Source: Apostichopus japonicus (Eukaryota > Echinodermata > Holothuroidea > Aspidochirotida > Stichopodidae). From it: a stretch of DNA of 64,000 bases. Below the pieces are notes generated by a model. The model made no database searches and was not told the DNA's origin. It saw only the letters and a program-made list of their open reading frames with translations. Of the stretch, positions 34,901 to 42,300 are shown in pieces. A program made the translations under genes and the position numbers. Position 1 is the first letter of the stretch. Every line of letters begins with the position of its first letter. The stretch lies in contig NC_092567.1 of the NCBI RefSeq assembly GCF_037975245.1, positions 17,536,376-17,600,375 on the forward strand, in the 5' to 3' direction.

Positions 34901-37900
34901 GTCTAGTGATGCGGAGGACGTAAAGTTAAGAGCTTTGGTGCTTCTGTAAGGTTAACAAATACACTATAAATCACGACCAGGTGACCCACGAATGTTTCGT
35001 AAAATCAACTGTTTGACGTGTCTCATTGTCATGCCCACCGAACATGATGGTTAACCCAAACTGAAATCAGAGTTGACCATACAATAAACACTGAATTGTA
35101 TTCTGTTCCTACAGACCTGACCAACTATCACAAACTAAATACCTAGTTTTGTATAAGAAATGACTTTTAGTCATTGGCTGTTTTGAATTTACATTCATAT
35201 CGATAAGTCGGCAAATTCTAATTTTTGGATTTTTAATATTTTTCTTCTGTGATTACAGCAATCTTATCAAGAGACAAACATCTTCCCATCTCCAAATATT
35301 CCCCTTGACGATTTGTCAGAAGAACAGAGGAACAACCCCAAAGTTGTGGCCTGGAAGCAATTTTTAGAGGCACAGATGCCAGGAGCTAAGAAAGTTGTTG
35401 AGTTTTCAAAGTGCCTACCAGGATTTGTAAGCTTTCGACAGGTGAGTGAGTTTTCTTCAAAAGTTAATGACTCAAATGGTGATAAATTCATTCATATCAG
35501 GGATTGGTTTCTCAAAGTGCTTTCTCATGTCGTTAAATTTTTGGCAAGTTTTAGTCAAAGTGGGTCAGTCAAGTCGATACTTTATCTAGAGTTTATATTT
35601 CACACCCAAATCATGTTATTTTCCCATGGGGAGCTTGTCCTGTATTAAGTTTAACACTCTTTGATGTTCTGGGCATAACTTTTGACCTAAAGAAACCTCG
35701 ACCAGAAATAACCACCGAGAAGTTTGTTCACTTTTAGCTTGGGATAATACAGAGAGAGTACTGATGCCCTTATATAGTTATAATGGTTTTAAGACACTTT
35801 AAGACCCCCCTTTAAGACCCCCTCTTCTTGGATTCCATAATGTATAAAACTTCATAATTTAAAACGCTAAATTGTCACTGTGCACTCTTTTTATATGTCC
35901 TGCTTTGTTTATTTGTTCTTGCCCTTTTGTAACTTTTTAGTTTATTTGTATTTGTATAATACTGTTTGTATGCGAGCATTTCACTTACCCTTTGTGGGGG
36001 TTAATAAAGTTTATCTTATCTGATCGTAATCTCAACTGCCTCTCTCTGCAGCAGTGTGTATAAAAATGGCGATGTGCGAGGTGTACTTGTAAATATAGTT
36101 GAGTGTGCCCAATTATGGCTGCAACCTATCGTATGTTCCCCACTGGGATGTGTAGATGTGGTGAAACTGTGAGTGCTGTTTGATTGGTTCATGCTTGGGG
36201 GTGTGTGTGAATGTCTATCTATCTTTCTATCAATCTATAATAATAATAACAAAGATGGATAATGGGCACGTACCCACCCAGAAATGGGCGCTCAAACCGC
36301 TAAAACCAATTTACTCCTACAAAATTAATGTAAAGTGTCTATGAAGGCTTGAGTTTTAAGCTTCTTTTTCAAGGAGGAGGAGAAAGTCTTAGCCGTCTTG
36401 ATTTCAAGTGGTTATGTATTCCACAAGCGCGGTGCAGCGATTGAAAAAGATCTATCCCCTCCCTCACCCCTCCCCCATTACTCACCAAAGAATAACTATT
36501 ATGTTCAGGCATGAGCTGAGCTTTTTCCGCGAATTCGCGAATATCCGTGATTTCTTTTCTACCTCTGGGACAAAAACTATTATCCTAACACACTGCATAT
36601 ATTATCCTAACACACTGCATATGCAAACTGGAGCTTACACCGCAATTTTTGCAAAGTTGATTTTTTTTTAACCCCAGGCTTATCCCTGTATGTTACATTG
36701 TGAAATGCCAGGCAAAATTGGAAACTTGCTGTTAATGACTTTATTCTTTACCCTTTGCAGGAAGATCAGATCACTCTCCTGAAGAGTGGGTTTTTCGAGG
36801 CGTGGATCATCCTCATCTCCAGGGTGCTCTCCCCTCAGGATCGTACCATGATCTTAGAGGACGATCAGTTCTTCAGCAGGCAGCAGATCAACGACATGGA
36901 CGTCCCCGACTTCTGGAATCGGGTCTTCGAACTAGCCGATGTCCTGAATAAGATGGATTTAGGCGACATGGAGATAGCTCATCTCATGGCGGTTACTATA
37001 GTAACTGGAGGTATGTAATTTTTTATTTATTAACAATTTATTTATTATTTGTTTCATCACAGAGTATAACAAGGTGAACAAGACAATAAAACTGCAAATA
37101 AGTAAAAAATGTGAAAGGAAGTAAACTAAGAAACCCTTTTGGGCTTAATTGAATAGAGTACTCCAATCAAAGAAAATAGATAACCTTAACACCTATAAAA
37201 GAACTACCCCCCCAAAAAAAAATTACCTTAACATATATAAGACCTATAACACTACCCCCCCATCACCAACTCCAACCCAATTACCATATTTTATTAGTGA
37301 AGATTTTGTTTTTTTCATTGTGTGTTTTTGTAGTTAACAAGGTTTTCTGGAGTTGAAAGTTGATATAAATCTCTCCTTGGTGGTATCTATTTTTGCTTAT
37401 ACGCCCAATGAAAGTGTCCTTACGTATATGTCTCTTAATGTGTCCCACTTCACGTTCGTGGCTCTCCCTCCCTTTGTACTCTCATGAGACAACTTAAAAA
37501 ATTTCTGTTTGATTCCTAGTTTCTTTTTTCCCCCTTGGTTTCCTTGGTCTCTTTCCTACTATGTAAAGTGCTTTGAAACGCTGTATTAAGCGCTATATAA
37601 ATGTAATTTATGATGATTATTATTAGAGGGGATTATTATTTAGGAGGGTTGTGGTCAAGTGGTTAAGGCAGTGGACTTGTGATCTAAGGATTACAGGTTC
37701 GAGCCCTGGCCAGATCATTGCGTTGTGTCCTTGGGCAAGGCGCTTTATCTCCATTGCCTCTCTTCACCCAGGTGTATAAATGGGGACCTGCGAGGTAACT
37801 TGTAAATATAGTTGCGTGCGCCGGTTTGTGGCTGCACCCTATGGGAAGTCCCCTGGGGGAAATGTGGTTGTGGTGTACTGTGGTGCCCCAGGAGAGATTG

Positions 37901-40900
37901 ATTGAATTGTGCACACTTTGGTGTGTGGGTGTGACAAGTTACCAATGACCAGGGGTTAAGTTGTAAAGTCGTGTGAGGAGGCATTAGCCTCATACAAGAC
38001 TGTAAACCTTCAACTTTAACTTTAGATTGTTTCGGTGTCAGTTAGCCTCTGAGGACAATCCTTTTAAGGAATCATCACGTCAGGCCGACTAATTTATACA
38101 TATTTACCTACACAGGCTTCTTGCATAAGATAAGCTGCATCATCAAACATTATTAATCAGTATTCATAGAGCTCTGATATCGTGAACACTTCAGAAGCGC
38201 CTTGAAAGAGAAAGGAAAAGCAGTTTGCTAACAGTTTTGCCTTTCTTTGAGTTATAAATAAACTTGAACTTTGCTTTTGGTGCCACACAGCTTTGGAATA
38301 AATTACCTGAATCAATCGAAGCTCTCTCATTCTCTAATGTCCTTCAAATCAACTCTGAAGACTCATCTGTTTCTTATTCTTCGTCTGTTACTTGCCTTGC
38401 CCAACGCACTGTTGCTTCACCGCGCCACAAGCACCTATTTGACGGGTGCATTATAAACATTCATTAATACTATGATCATTTTTCAACAGGTTTAATATAA
38501 TTTTGAACAACAATATTTATATTCAGATTGTAAAAGCTCATGATGTCAAACTGCAATTTTTATCTATATATTATATTATTATTATTTTTTTTTTAGATCG
38601 TTCTGGTCTACTTAACAAAACTCAAACGGGCAATATGCAGGAGAAACTTATGGAGTGCCTGAGGCGAGAAATCATGAGACAGAATGCGCAGAATAGCCGA
38701 CTGGTCGCCAAACTGGTGATGCTTTTACCGACGCTCGTCTCCATCTCGATGATGAACTCTGAGAATCTGTTGATGCTGCAGAAGGAGTACCCCGAGTTAG
38801 TTCTTCCATCTCTTCTCATCGAGCTCAACGATCTCAACTGCAACGACTCTTCCAGGTCATTGATGGAGGAAACTGGTCTTTACGGGTAAGAGATAAAAGG
38901 AGCGAAAAAAAGTTAAAAGAAAAATTGGAATCGGGCCAAAATTCCTTTTAGTAAAAGCATGTAATCAGATGGCTCTTAATTTGCTGTGAATCTAGGATAC
39001 TGCTCGCTGGTTTGCTGCAGGCGTAGATACTTACTAATCCAAGCGGACATTATACCAAGCTTGAACTGCTCGACAAATTATGCTCGGATTCACTTGAATC
39101 AACAATAACAGTGCTAATGAGGACAGGTTTTCTAGCAATATGTCGATGCTTGTTAATACTGAAATCCGGTGCTGTGGATGAAGGCTGTGGCATTTGAAGC
39201 AAAGAGGCTTAGCAATCTGTAGGTTCCGGGTTCGATACCCGGCCGGGTCATAGTTAGGTGGGTTTTTTATCCAAGAGCAATCTACGGTTTTCCCATCTGA
39301 AATGACTGTCTAAATTGTAATCCATAAAGCCCTTGAGGGTTTCTCCCACATTTTGTGGTCGCTTAAGCGTCGTAAAAATAACTGCTGATTAATACCAAAA
39401 TCCATATTTAGTGGATAGTCGAGAGGAATTACTTCTTTTTGACCAGATGAAAGAGGAACACGTTCCAAGCATCCTGATGAAATTTTGAATCCAATTTCTA
39501 GGTGGCGTTATCTAGATATCGATAATTTGAAATTGTCATAGTTTGTCAACATAAGTGAACTTGAAGCAAAACAGGTGTTATGCCATGGTCTCACACTGAC
39601 AGCAAAATGTTCTGTTTTTCTATTAAATGGTTCTGAATTTTTATTCGATAGGTTTCCAACTTAACCTTAAGCGGACGTGAAGTTACTGAGATGCATCCCA
39701 ATGTCGAAGTAAAAATTGTAATTAAATGGTTGAAAGTTTTTCTTTTGTATGTGTGCTTATTTCTATGACCATAACCTTATACCTTCTGTGGAGTTGAAGT
39801 CAACAGAATTCATAGTATCAAACCCCTGTAAACATGATAAAACTCAAATAAAAGGTCAAGTTTAGAATGAAATGGATGTTTCATTCTACATATGAGTGGT
39901 AGAATCTTGCTGATCACTTGAAGTTAACTCTGGTCAAAACTAGAAAAGAAAAAAGATTCTTGTCTTCATTGTTACATTAAATATATATGACGTACAATGT
40001 GTGGCAGAAAATCACTAATCGCGAATTCGCGGAATATCACCTCTCAATTTCCGTGAATTTCTAACAACAACGTATCATTTCATCCGACGTTTGCATGTTT
40101 TTCATTACATATGGATATCCAACCTGCATGGGGACAAAAACTAATATACTAACACACTGTAGCATATGCAAACTGCTCCTTAAAGATACAAGCATATACC
40201 TCAATTTTTGCAAAGTTCCGTTATTTTTTTTTTTTTACCCCAGGCTCATCCCTGTTTTTAGTTTACTATTTAATGCTATTGAATTCTTGTACTGCCTCAG
40301 AGGAATTGATCTAATGATCCGTGTGCTAGACTGTTTCGCAGGTCTGATAGCCTTCTGATGTTTACAGCCTACATACAGCGATGTGGTGTAGAACAGTTTA
40401 ACTTAAAGGGTGTGAAGACTCTCCCCAAACCGCGTACGGCCATCTGAAAAAATTAACTTTCTGTTGCTTGCAAGTGACGTTTTGTTAGTGTCGCTACAAA
40501 ATGCAGACAGTAATGAAACGTGAACCTTGTTATCTTTAGCTGGACCTGCGATGTCCATCGCTATATCGTTTGTATACTGTGCTGTGGGTATTGACCGCAG
40601 ATGTATGTACTGACTGTACACTAGTGTCTAATTACCGACGGTAGCAAGCTGTGTGTGTACTTTCTGGGGTTGATGGTGGTGTCTAACACTTCTGTTACAC
40701 CTCTTTCAAAACTAGGTCAAATTACCGGCAATAGACGTTTCTTTTTGCGCAAGTCTTCACACCCTTTAAGCTTACGGTCATGTACTATTACAAGGCACTT
40801 TGCTGTGAAATCTGTAGTACATATTTTTTATTTTTTTCATTCTTACAGATTGAATGACATCAGCTCAAAACTTCCCCTGCCAAGGATCCTAGAAGAAGGA

Positions 40901-41011
40901 GGTTTATTTCGACCCCCTAAAGCCATCGCGGAGGTTCCCACGCAGATTACTTTCATGTCGCAAGATTATGAAGACGAGGATATCACCAATCTCGATCTCT
41001 CTCCCAGGTAG
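25768..41011 (+). CDS. NR1-class nuclear hormone receptor (Rev-erb/E75/PPAR-like), eight coding exons
   Basis: A ligand-regulated nuclear transcription factor assembled from exons 25768-25954, 30660-30808, 33021-33162, 34160-34383, 35259-35441, 36761-37010, 38597-38885 and 40849-41011. All introns are GT-AG and all phases join without a stop, giving about 528 residues. Visible domains: A/B region 1-90; zinc finger 1 Cys at 91, 94, 108, 111; P box C-E-G-C-K-G; zinc finger 2 Cys at 127, 133, 143, 146 with a five-residue D box; hinge S-V-R-I-G-R like Rev-erb/E75/PPAR; ligand-binding domain about 200-457 with [16 protein letters not shown] and G-D-R-S-G; AF-2 helix [10 protein letters not shown] at about 448-457; C-terminal tail of about 70 residues. 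The five-residue D box argues against PPAR proper, and an AF-2 helix argues against vertebrate Rev-erb, which lacks one. The start is uncertain: the ATG lies only 4 bases inside the exon, so upstream coding exons are possible. Confidence 0.9.
26007..26531. mobile_element. hAT-like MITE in receptor intron 1 (525 bp)
   Basis: The left end CAGGGATGTGCCCAGGAT is mirrored by a right end whose reverse complement is CAGGGATGTGCCCACGC. The element is flanked by TATACG at 26001-26006 and 26532-26537, a 6-bp direct duplication. It starts only 52 bases after the exon 1 donor. A 15-base G-rich unit (gggggaggggtctaa) is repeated about four times at 26053-26110. No transposase frame. Confidence 0.8.
26995..27143. 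repeat. CAGTA/TACTG-rich tract
   Basis: Clusters of (CAGTA)n and TACTGTA, ending with four successive TACAG units at about 27122-27141. It abuts the left end of the inverted-repeat element at 27177. Confidence 0.8.
27177..29518. mobile_element. 2.34-kb element with 41-bp perfect inverted ends
   Basis: The first 41 bases, starting GGGAAGGCTCGCAAATTTAA and ending GATCGAAGGCCCA, are repeated exactly inverted at the right end. This near-perfect match suggests a recent insertion. No convincing target duplication is visible: TTAA precedes the left end, but TAAG follows the right one. The element lies inside intron 1 of the receptor. It carries a minus-strand open frame (28976-29386) that I do not recognise. 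The superfamily is undetermined. Confidence 0.75.
28976..29386 (-). CDS. unrecognised 136-residue frame in 2.34-kb element
   Basis: The longest frame in the element reads inward from near its right terminus, which is where an element-encoded protein could start. It is rich in Phe, Tyr, Lys and Cys. It contains [20 protein letters not shown] and, towards the end, [16 protein letters not shown] with two C-x2-C-spaced Cys and nearby His. I recognise no transposase catalytic motif. It may be a non-coding frame in AT-rich DNA or the N-terminal part of a decayed protein. Confidence 0.25.
   Translation of the reverse strand: MSSQHRSTAIVCKQKRYLPFPGLWFLRNNGTLTTVEGDLFQERVEIFMNYFRIECFKILSDFFSCTKYFHSLTLIHLSFLYSNSKLVHLPNFTKDRAKYFRKIHAKLAYRAKCNKCHVNKALVHPFMNKPYDHICC
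29519..30659. other. end of receptor intron 1
   Basis: No gene recognised. A short poly-C run lies near 29672-29682, and G-rich sequence at about 30522-30575 precedes the exon 2 acceptor (tactttttttttgcag, AG at 30658-30659). Confidence 0.6.
30660..30808 (+). CDS. receptor exon 2 (first zinc finger)
   Basis: 149 bases: two bases completing Gly, then 49 codons ending in C-E-G-C-K immediately before the donor GTAATT. It encodes an acidic, Ser-rich stretch, then the first zinc finger with Cys at C-K-V-C and C-E-G-C, and the P box that contacts the DNA half-site. The exon boundary between CEGCK and GFFRR is a known intron position in some nuclear receptors such as RAR and PPAR. The last 39 coding bases are the template for the tandem array that follows in the intron. 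Confidence 0.95.
30770..31622 (+). repeat. tandem array of zinc-finger exon end plus splice donor
   Basis: About 14 further copies, most 60 bases, follow the exonic copy. Each carries the bases encoding [13 protein letters not shown] (or variants), the TNAGGTNATT donor region and a ttggtagcgacag linker. Variants alternate: CEGCE, CDGCK, CDGCQ and one return to CEGCK. Some units are shortened to about 52 bases or extended by ggctta. A higher-order order (short, long, acagag type, standard) repeats about three times. The frame is open across most units (for example 31075-31458) because 60 is a multiple of three. The last copy breaks off after ggcgtcatg at 31622. These copies are intronic and not a separate gene. 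Confidence 0.95.
31633..33020. other. rest of receptor intron 2
   Basis: No recognised gene or repeat family. An open frame at 31960-32259 (99 codons) has no known domain. A G-run lies at 32398-32407. The intron ends with a pyrimidine-rich acceptor ctccttctgctattctcag. Confidence 0.5.
33021..33162 (+). CDS. receptor exon 3 (second zinc finger)
   Basis: 47 codons plus one base, starting G-F-F-R-R directly after the acceptor. It contains the second zinc finger with spacing C-x5-C-x9-C-x2-C and the diagnostic block [15 protein letters not shown], then V-V-G-M-S-K-E. The five-residue D box (H-L-D-G-N) differs from the three-residue D box of all PPARs. Donor GTGAGT. Confidence 0.97.
33944..34093. 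repeat. 75-bp tandem duplication in receptor intron 3
   Basis: Two copies of a unit starting gaagtaaatgccattc at 33944 and 34019, with few differences. It lies 66 bases upstream of exon 4. Confidence 0.9.
34160..34383 (+). CDS. receptor exon 4 (hinge and start of ligand domain)
   Basis: Completes a Ser codon, then 74 codons. It opens with V-R-I-G-R-Y-S-K-K, the A-box/T-box-like hinge shared by the Rev-erb, E75 and PPAR groups (V/A-R-F-G-R). A strongly charged segment ([15 protein letters not shown]) follows, and then a helix, [11 protein letters not shown], likely helix 1 of the ligand-binding domain. Donor GTAAGA. Confidence 0.92.
34426..34690. mobile_element. possible hAT-like MITE in receptor intron 4
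   Basis: It starts CAGGCGCGTAGCGAGG and ends with cccctgaaatgggatccctg after a run of G and C. This shape (CAGG-YGTAGC...GGGATCCCTG) is common in aged hAT-like repeats, but no target duplication is visible. An open frame across it has no known domain. Confidence 0.35.
35259..35441 (+). CDS. receptor exon 5 (helix 3 region)
   Basis: 61 codons, phase 0 at both ends. It encodes a variable loop, then [16 protein letters not shown], which matches the helix 3 and loop signature F-[AS]-K-x-[IL]-P-G-F of nuclear receptor ligand-binding domains. Donor GTGAGT. Confidence 0.92.
35860..36023 (+). mobile_element. non-LTR retrotransposon 3' tail fragment
   Basis: The AT-rich segment ends in tttgtgggggttaataaagtttatcttatct, which looks like a LINE 3' terminus with short TTATC tail repeats. 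No coding part remains. Confidence 0.4.
36052..36215 (+). mobile_element. diverged SINE (family B) fragment
   Basis: Colinear with the middle of the family B SINEs at 37649 and 54130: gtgtataaaaatggcgat, gtacttgtaaatatagttg, ctgcaaccta and ggtgtgtgtg appear in order, but with many substitutions and no tRNA head. It is an old truncated copy. Confidence 0.6.
36506..36688. mobile_element. hAT-like MITE in receptor intron 5 (183 bp)
   Basis: It starts CAGGCATGAGCTGAGC and ends CAGGCTTATCCCTG, inverted-like ends. Flanks are TATGTT at 36500-36505 and 36689-36694, a 6-bp duplication. It shares gggacaaaaact, aacacactg, gcatatgcaaactg and tttttgcaaagtt blocks with the copy at 40005-40254. Confidence 0.75.
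36761..37010 (+). CDS. receptor exon 6 (helices 4-8)
   Basis: 83 codons plus one base. It starts E-D-Q-I-T-L-L-K, the helix 4/5 signature of the ligand-binding domain, then [14 protein letters not shown] (helix 5). It ends with [17 protein letters not shown] (helices 7-8). The split codon plus exon 7 gives G-D-R-S-G, conserved across Rev-erb, E75 and PPAR. Donor GTATGT. Confidence 0.95.
37440..37625 (+). mobile_element. non-LTR retrotransposon 3' end
   Basis: The sequence tgctttgaaacgctgtattaagcgctatataaatgta followed by (GATTATTATT) is the typical 3' tail of CR1/L2-type LINEs and of SINEs that use them. Only the tail and some upstream sequence remain. Confidence 0.55.
37649..37995 (+). mobile_element. 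tRNA-derived SINE (family B), copy 1
   Basis: A tRNA-like head begins gttgtggtcaagtggttaag (A box), with GGTTCGAGCCC (B box) at about 37696-37706. A shared body follows with tgcgttgtgtccttgggcaa, ttcacccaggtgtataaatg and gtaacttgtaaatatagttg. The copy at 54130 is colinear. I associate this SINE type with echinoderms, from memory of its general form rather than a search. Confidence 0.85.
38230..38460 (+). pseudogene. LINE reverse-transcriptase C-terminal fragment, frameshifted
   Basis: Open reading gives [19 protein letters not shown], then, after a +1 shift at about 38341, [11 protein letters not shown]. Together these match the usual LINE C-terminal pattern (x-x-x-x-LWN-x-LP-x-x-I...FKxxLKTHLF). 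The frameshift and lack of the upstream polymerase show a dead copy. Confidence 0.65.
38597..38885 (+). CDS. receptor exon 7 (helices 9-12 with AF-2)
   Basis: Completes Asp of G-D-R-S-G-L-L, then 95 codons plus two bases. Helices 9-10 include [15 protein letters not shown]. Helix 11 is [21 protein letters not shown], which aligns column by column with the Rev-erb/E75 helix ending N-N-M-H-S-E-E-L-L, with Asn in place of the His. The AF-2 helix [10 protein letters not shown] follows (phi-phi-x-E-phi core). The last residues, [17 protein letters not shown], begin the C-terminal extension. Donor GTAAGA. Confidence 0.95.
39175..39400 (+). mobile_element. tRNA-derived SINE (family C)
   Basis: A tRNA-like head with a clear B box (CGGGTTCGATACCCGGC at about 39227-39243) is followed by a non-tRNA body, including tttttatccaagagcaatct and gagggtttctcccacatttt. 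The A box region (aaggctgtggcatttgaagc) is poor. Only one copy is seen in the window. Confidence 0.55.
40005..40254. mobile_element. hAT-like MITE in receptor intron 7
   Basis: Relative of the element at 36506-36688: shared gggacaaaaact, aacacactg, gcatatgcaaactg, tttttgcaaagt and the right end accccaggctcatccctg. The left end (cagaaaatcactaatcgcg) is diverged and no target duplication is visible. Confidence 0.6.
40407..40765 (-). mobile_element. TTAA-flanked MITE, copy 3 (359 bp)
   Basis: Flanked by TTAA at 40403-40406 and 40766-40769. Both ends are the near-perfect inverted AGGGTGTGAAGACT. The body is the reverse complement of the copies at 9314 and 11467. It ends 83 bases before receptor exon 8. 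This copy has the best-preserved termini of the three. Confidence 0.9.
40849..41011 (+). CDS. receptor exon 8 (C-terminal extension)
   Basis: Completes Gly, then 53 codons and TAG at 41009-41011. Acceptor ttttttcattcttacag. It encodes [18 protein letters not shown] and an acidic end, [17 protein letters not shown]. This region lies after the AF-2 helix, so it is an F-domain-like tail; I see no known motif in it. Confidence 0.85.
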
Positions 41012-42300
41012 CACCGGGGAGGACCGTTAGGATTGAGAAACCGAGATGCCTTAATAAAAACTTTGGTGCAAAGAGTTTTGCGCACACATCCTGTATTAAG
41101 GGGTAGACTCACTGACGTTATTGCCGATGGTGGGATTCACAGCTGATCTATGAATATGCAATAGAATGTTAATTATGGTAATGAGACGTGTCGATCGGTT
41201 TTAAAATACCAGGCCTAGTTTTTTATTCGTGAAAGGGTATCCACAGACCATGTTCCTATCAATTGGGTAACCAGTGGTCATCGCTCTTTTCGCTGTGGGC
41301 GATGGTCCTCAAGAACCGAAGTTTGGATTACTTATACTGCAATGGTCAGTTGTCTTACTGTCAACCTAAAAATCTGCCGTAAATTACAAAATAGCTGATC
41401 TCTGATAAATTGTGACAGTTGAAGCGACTCAAATGTCTAAGCGTTGCACTCATACGCAGGTGATGAGAACAGAGCGTGGTCCCTTCATCCTTCTCAATCT
41501 TTTAATATTGTCTGCGTGAACGTTGTCAAGTTCCTCCATTTTTACATGATCCATGGTGTGGAACAAATGGATTCTTTCATTTGGTGGAGAATGTACAAGT
41601 TATTTTGTTATTTCCATTCATGTGAGCTGCAATTTTATTACAAAATGTTTTGGCACAAATAATAACCAGAGAGAATTATCCTTGGAGCAAGTGAACCTCG
41701 ATGCTCTACGTGAAGGATTTGGATACGGCAAACGTTGAGGGAAGTGTAGGAGAGATTGAGTTTAGGAGGAGATTAAGACTGATGCCTGTAATAAAATCTC
41801 GGAGAGAGGAAAGCCGAGGAGAGATCACCGAGATGCTTTAAGTTGAAGCCTTGGATGCGGCTCACGCATTTTGGGAAGTAGAGGAAAGAAAGATCGCAGG
41901 TAGAGATACAGTTTGAATGCTTTAAGTAAAGGACATGGATACAGCTAGCGAGGGATGGAGAAAGGTGAGAAACGGTACATTGATTACGAGAGGAGATAAA
42001 GATTGGATGCTTGTAGTCTGGGCTTGGTTGCCAAAAAGGAATTTCAGAAGAGAGATTGCAGAACCAGAATGCTTCTAGGTGAGGAGGAGTGGGGTGCAGT
42101 CTTCACATGTTGCTGTGGTGGGGTCCATGTTAGAGGGTTCATGAATCATGGAATTGGAAGAATCTGTAGTAAATTTGTACTTGAAGAAAATGGAATCTTT
42201 CATATAGCTGCTTTCATGGAAGAATTGTGTAATCAAGAGTTGATGTCGATGTAGTATATGCAACATTTTTTGCGGCTAGAGTGATATGGTCTTAATAAAT
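41012..42300 (+). other. probable receptor 3' untranslated/flanking region
   Basis: Candidate AATAAA polyadenylation hexamers are at 41053-41058 (only 42 bases after the stop), 41790-41795 and 42294-42299; which is used cannot be told from sequence. Between about 41699 and 42090 a decayed repeat occurs: gatgctctacgtgaagga, gatgctttaagttgaag, atgctttaagtaaaggac and gatgcttgtagtctgg begin successive purine-rich segments at spacings of about 85-135 bases. Confidence 0.45.

Noticed and set aside
37684-37993. Minus-strand frame rich in His and Pro, also at 54142-54529
   Set aside because: The same peptide appears at both loci because both are copies of the family B SINE.
25768-41011. Assigning the receptor to PPAR
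   Set aside because: PPARs have a three-residue D box; this has five residues (H-L-D-G-N). The hinge is closer to Rev-erb/E75.
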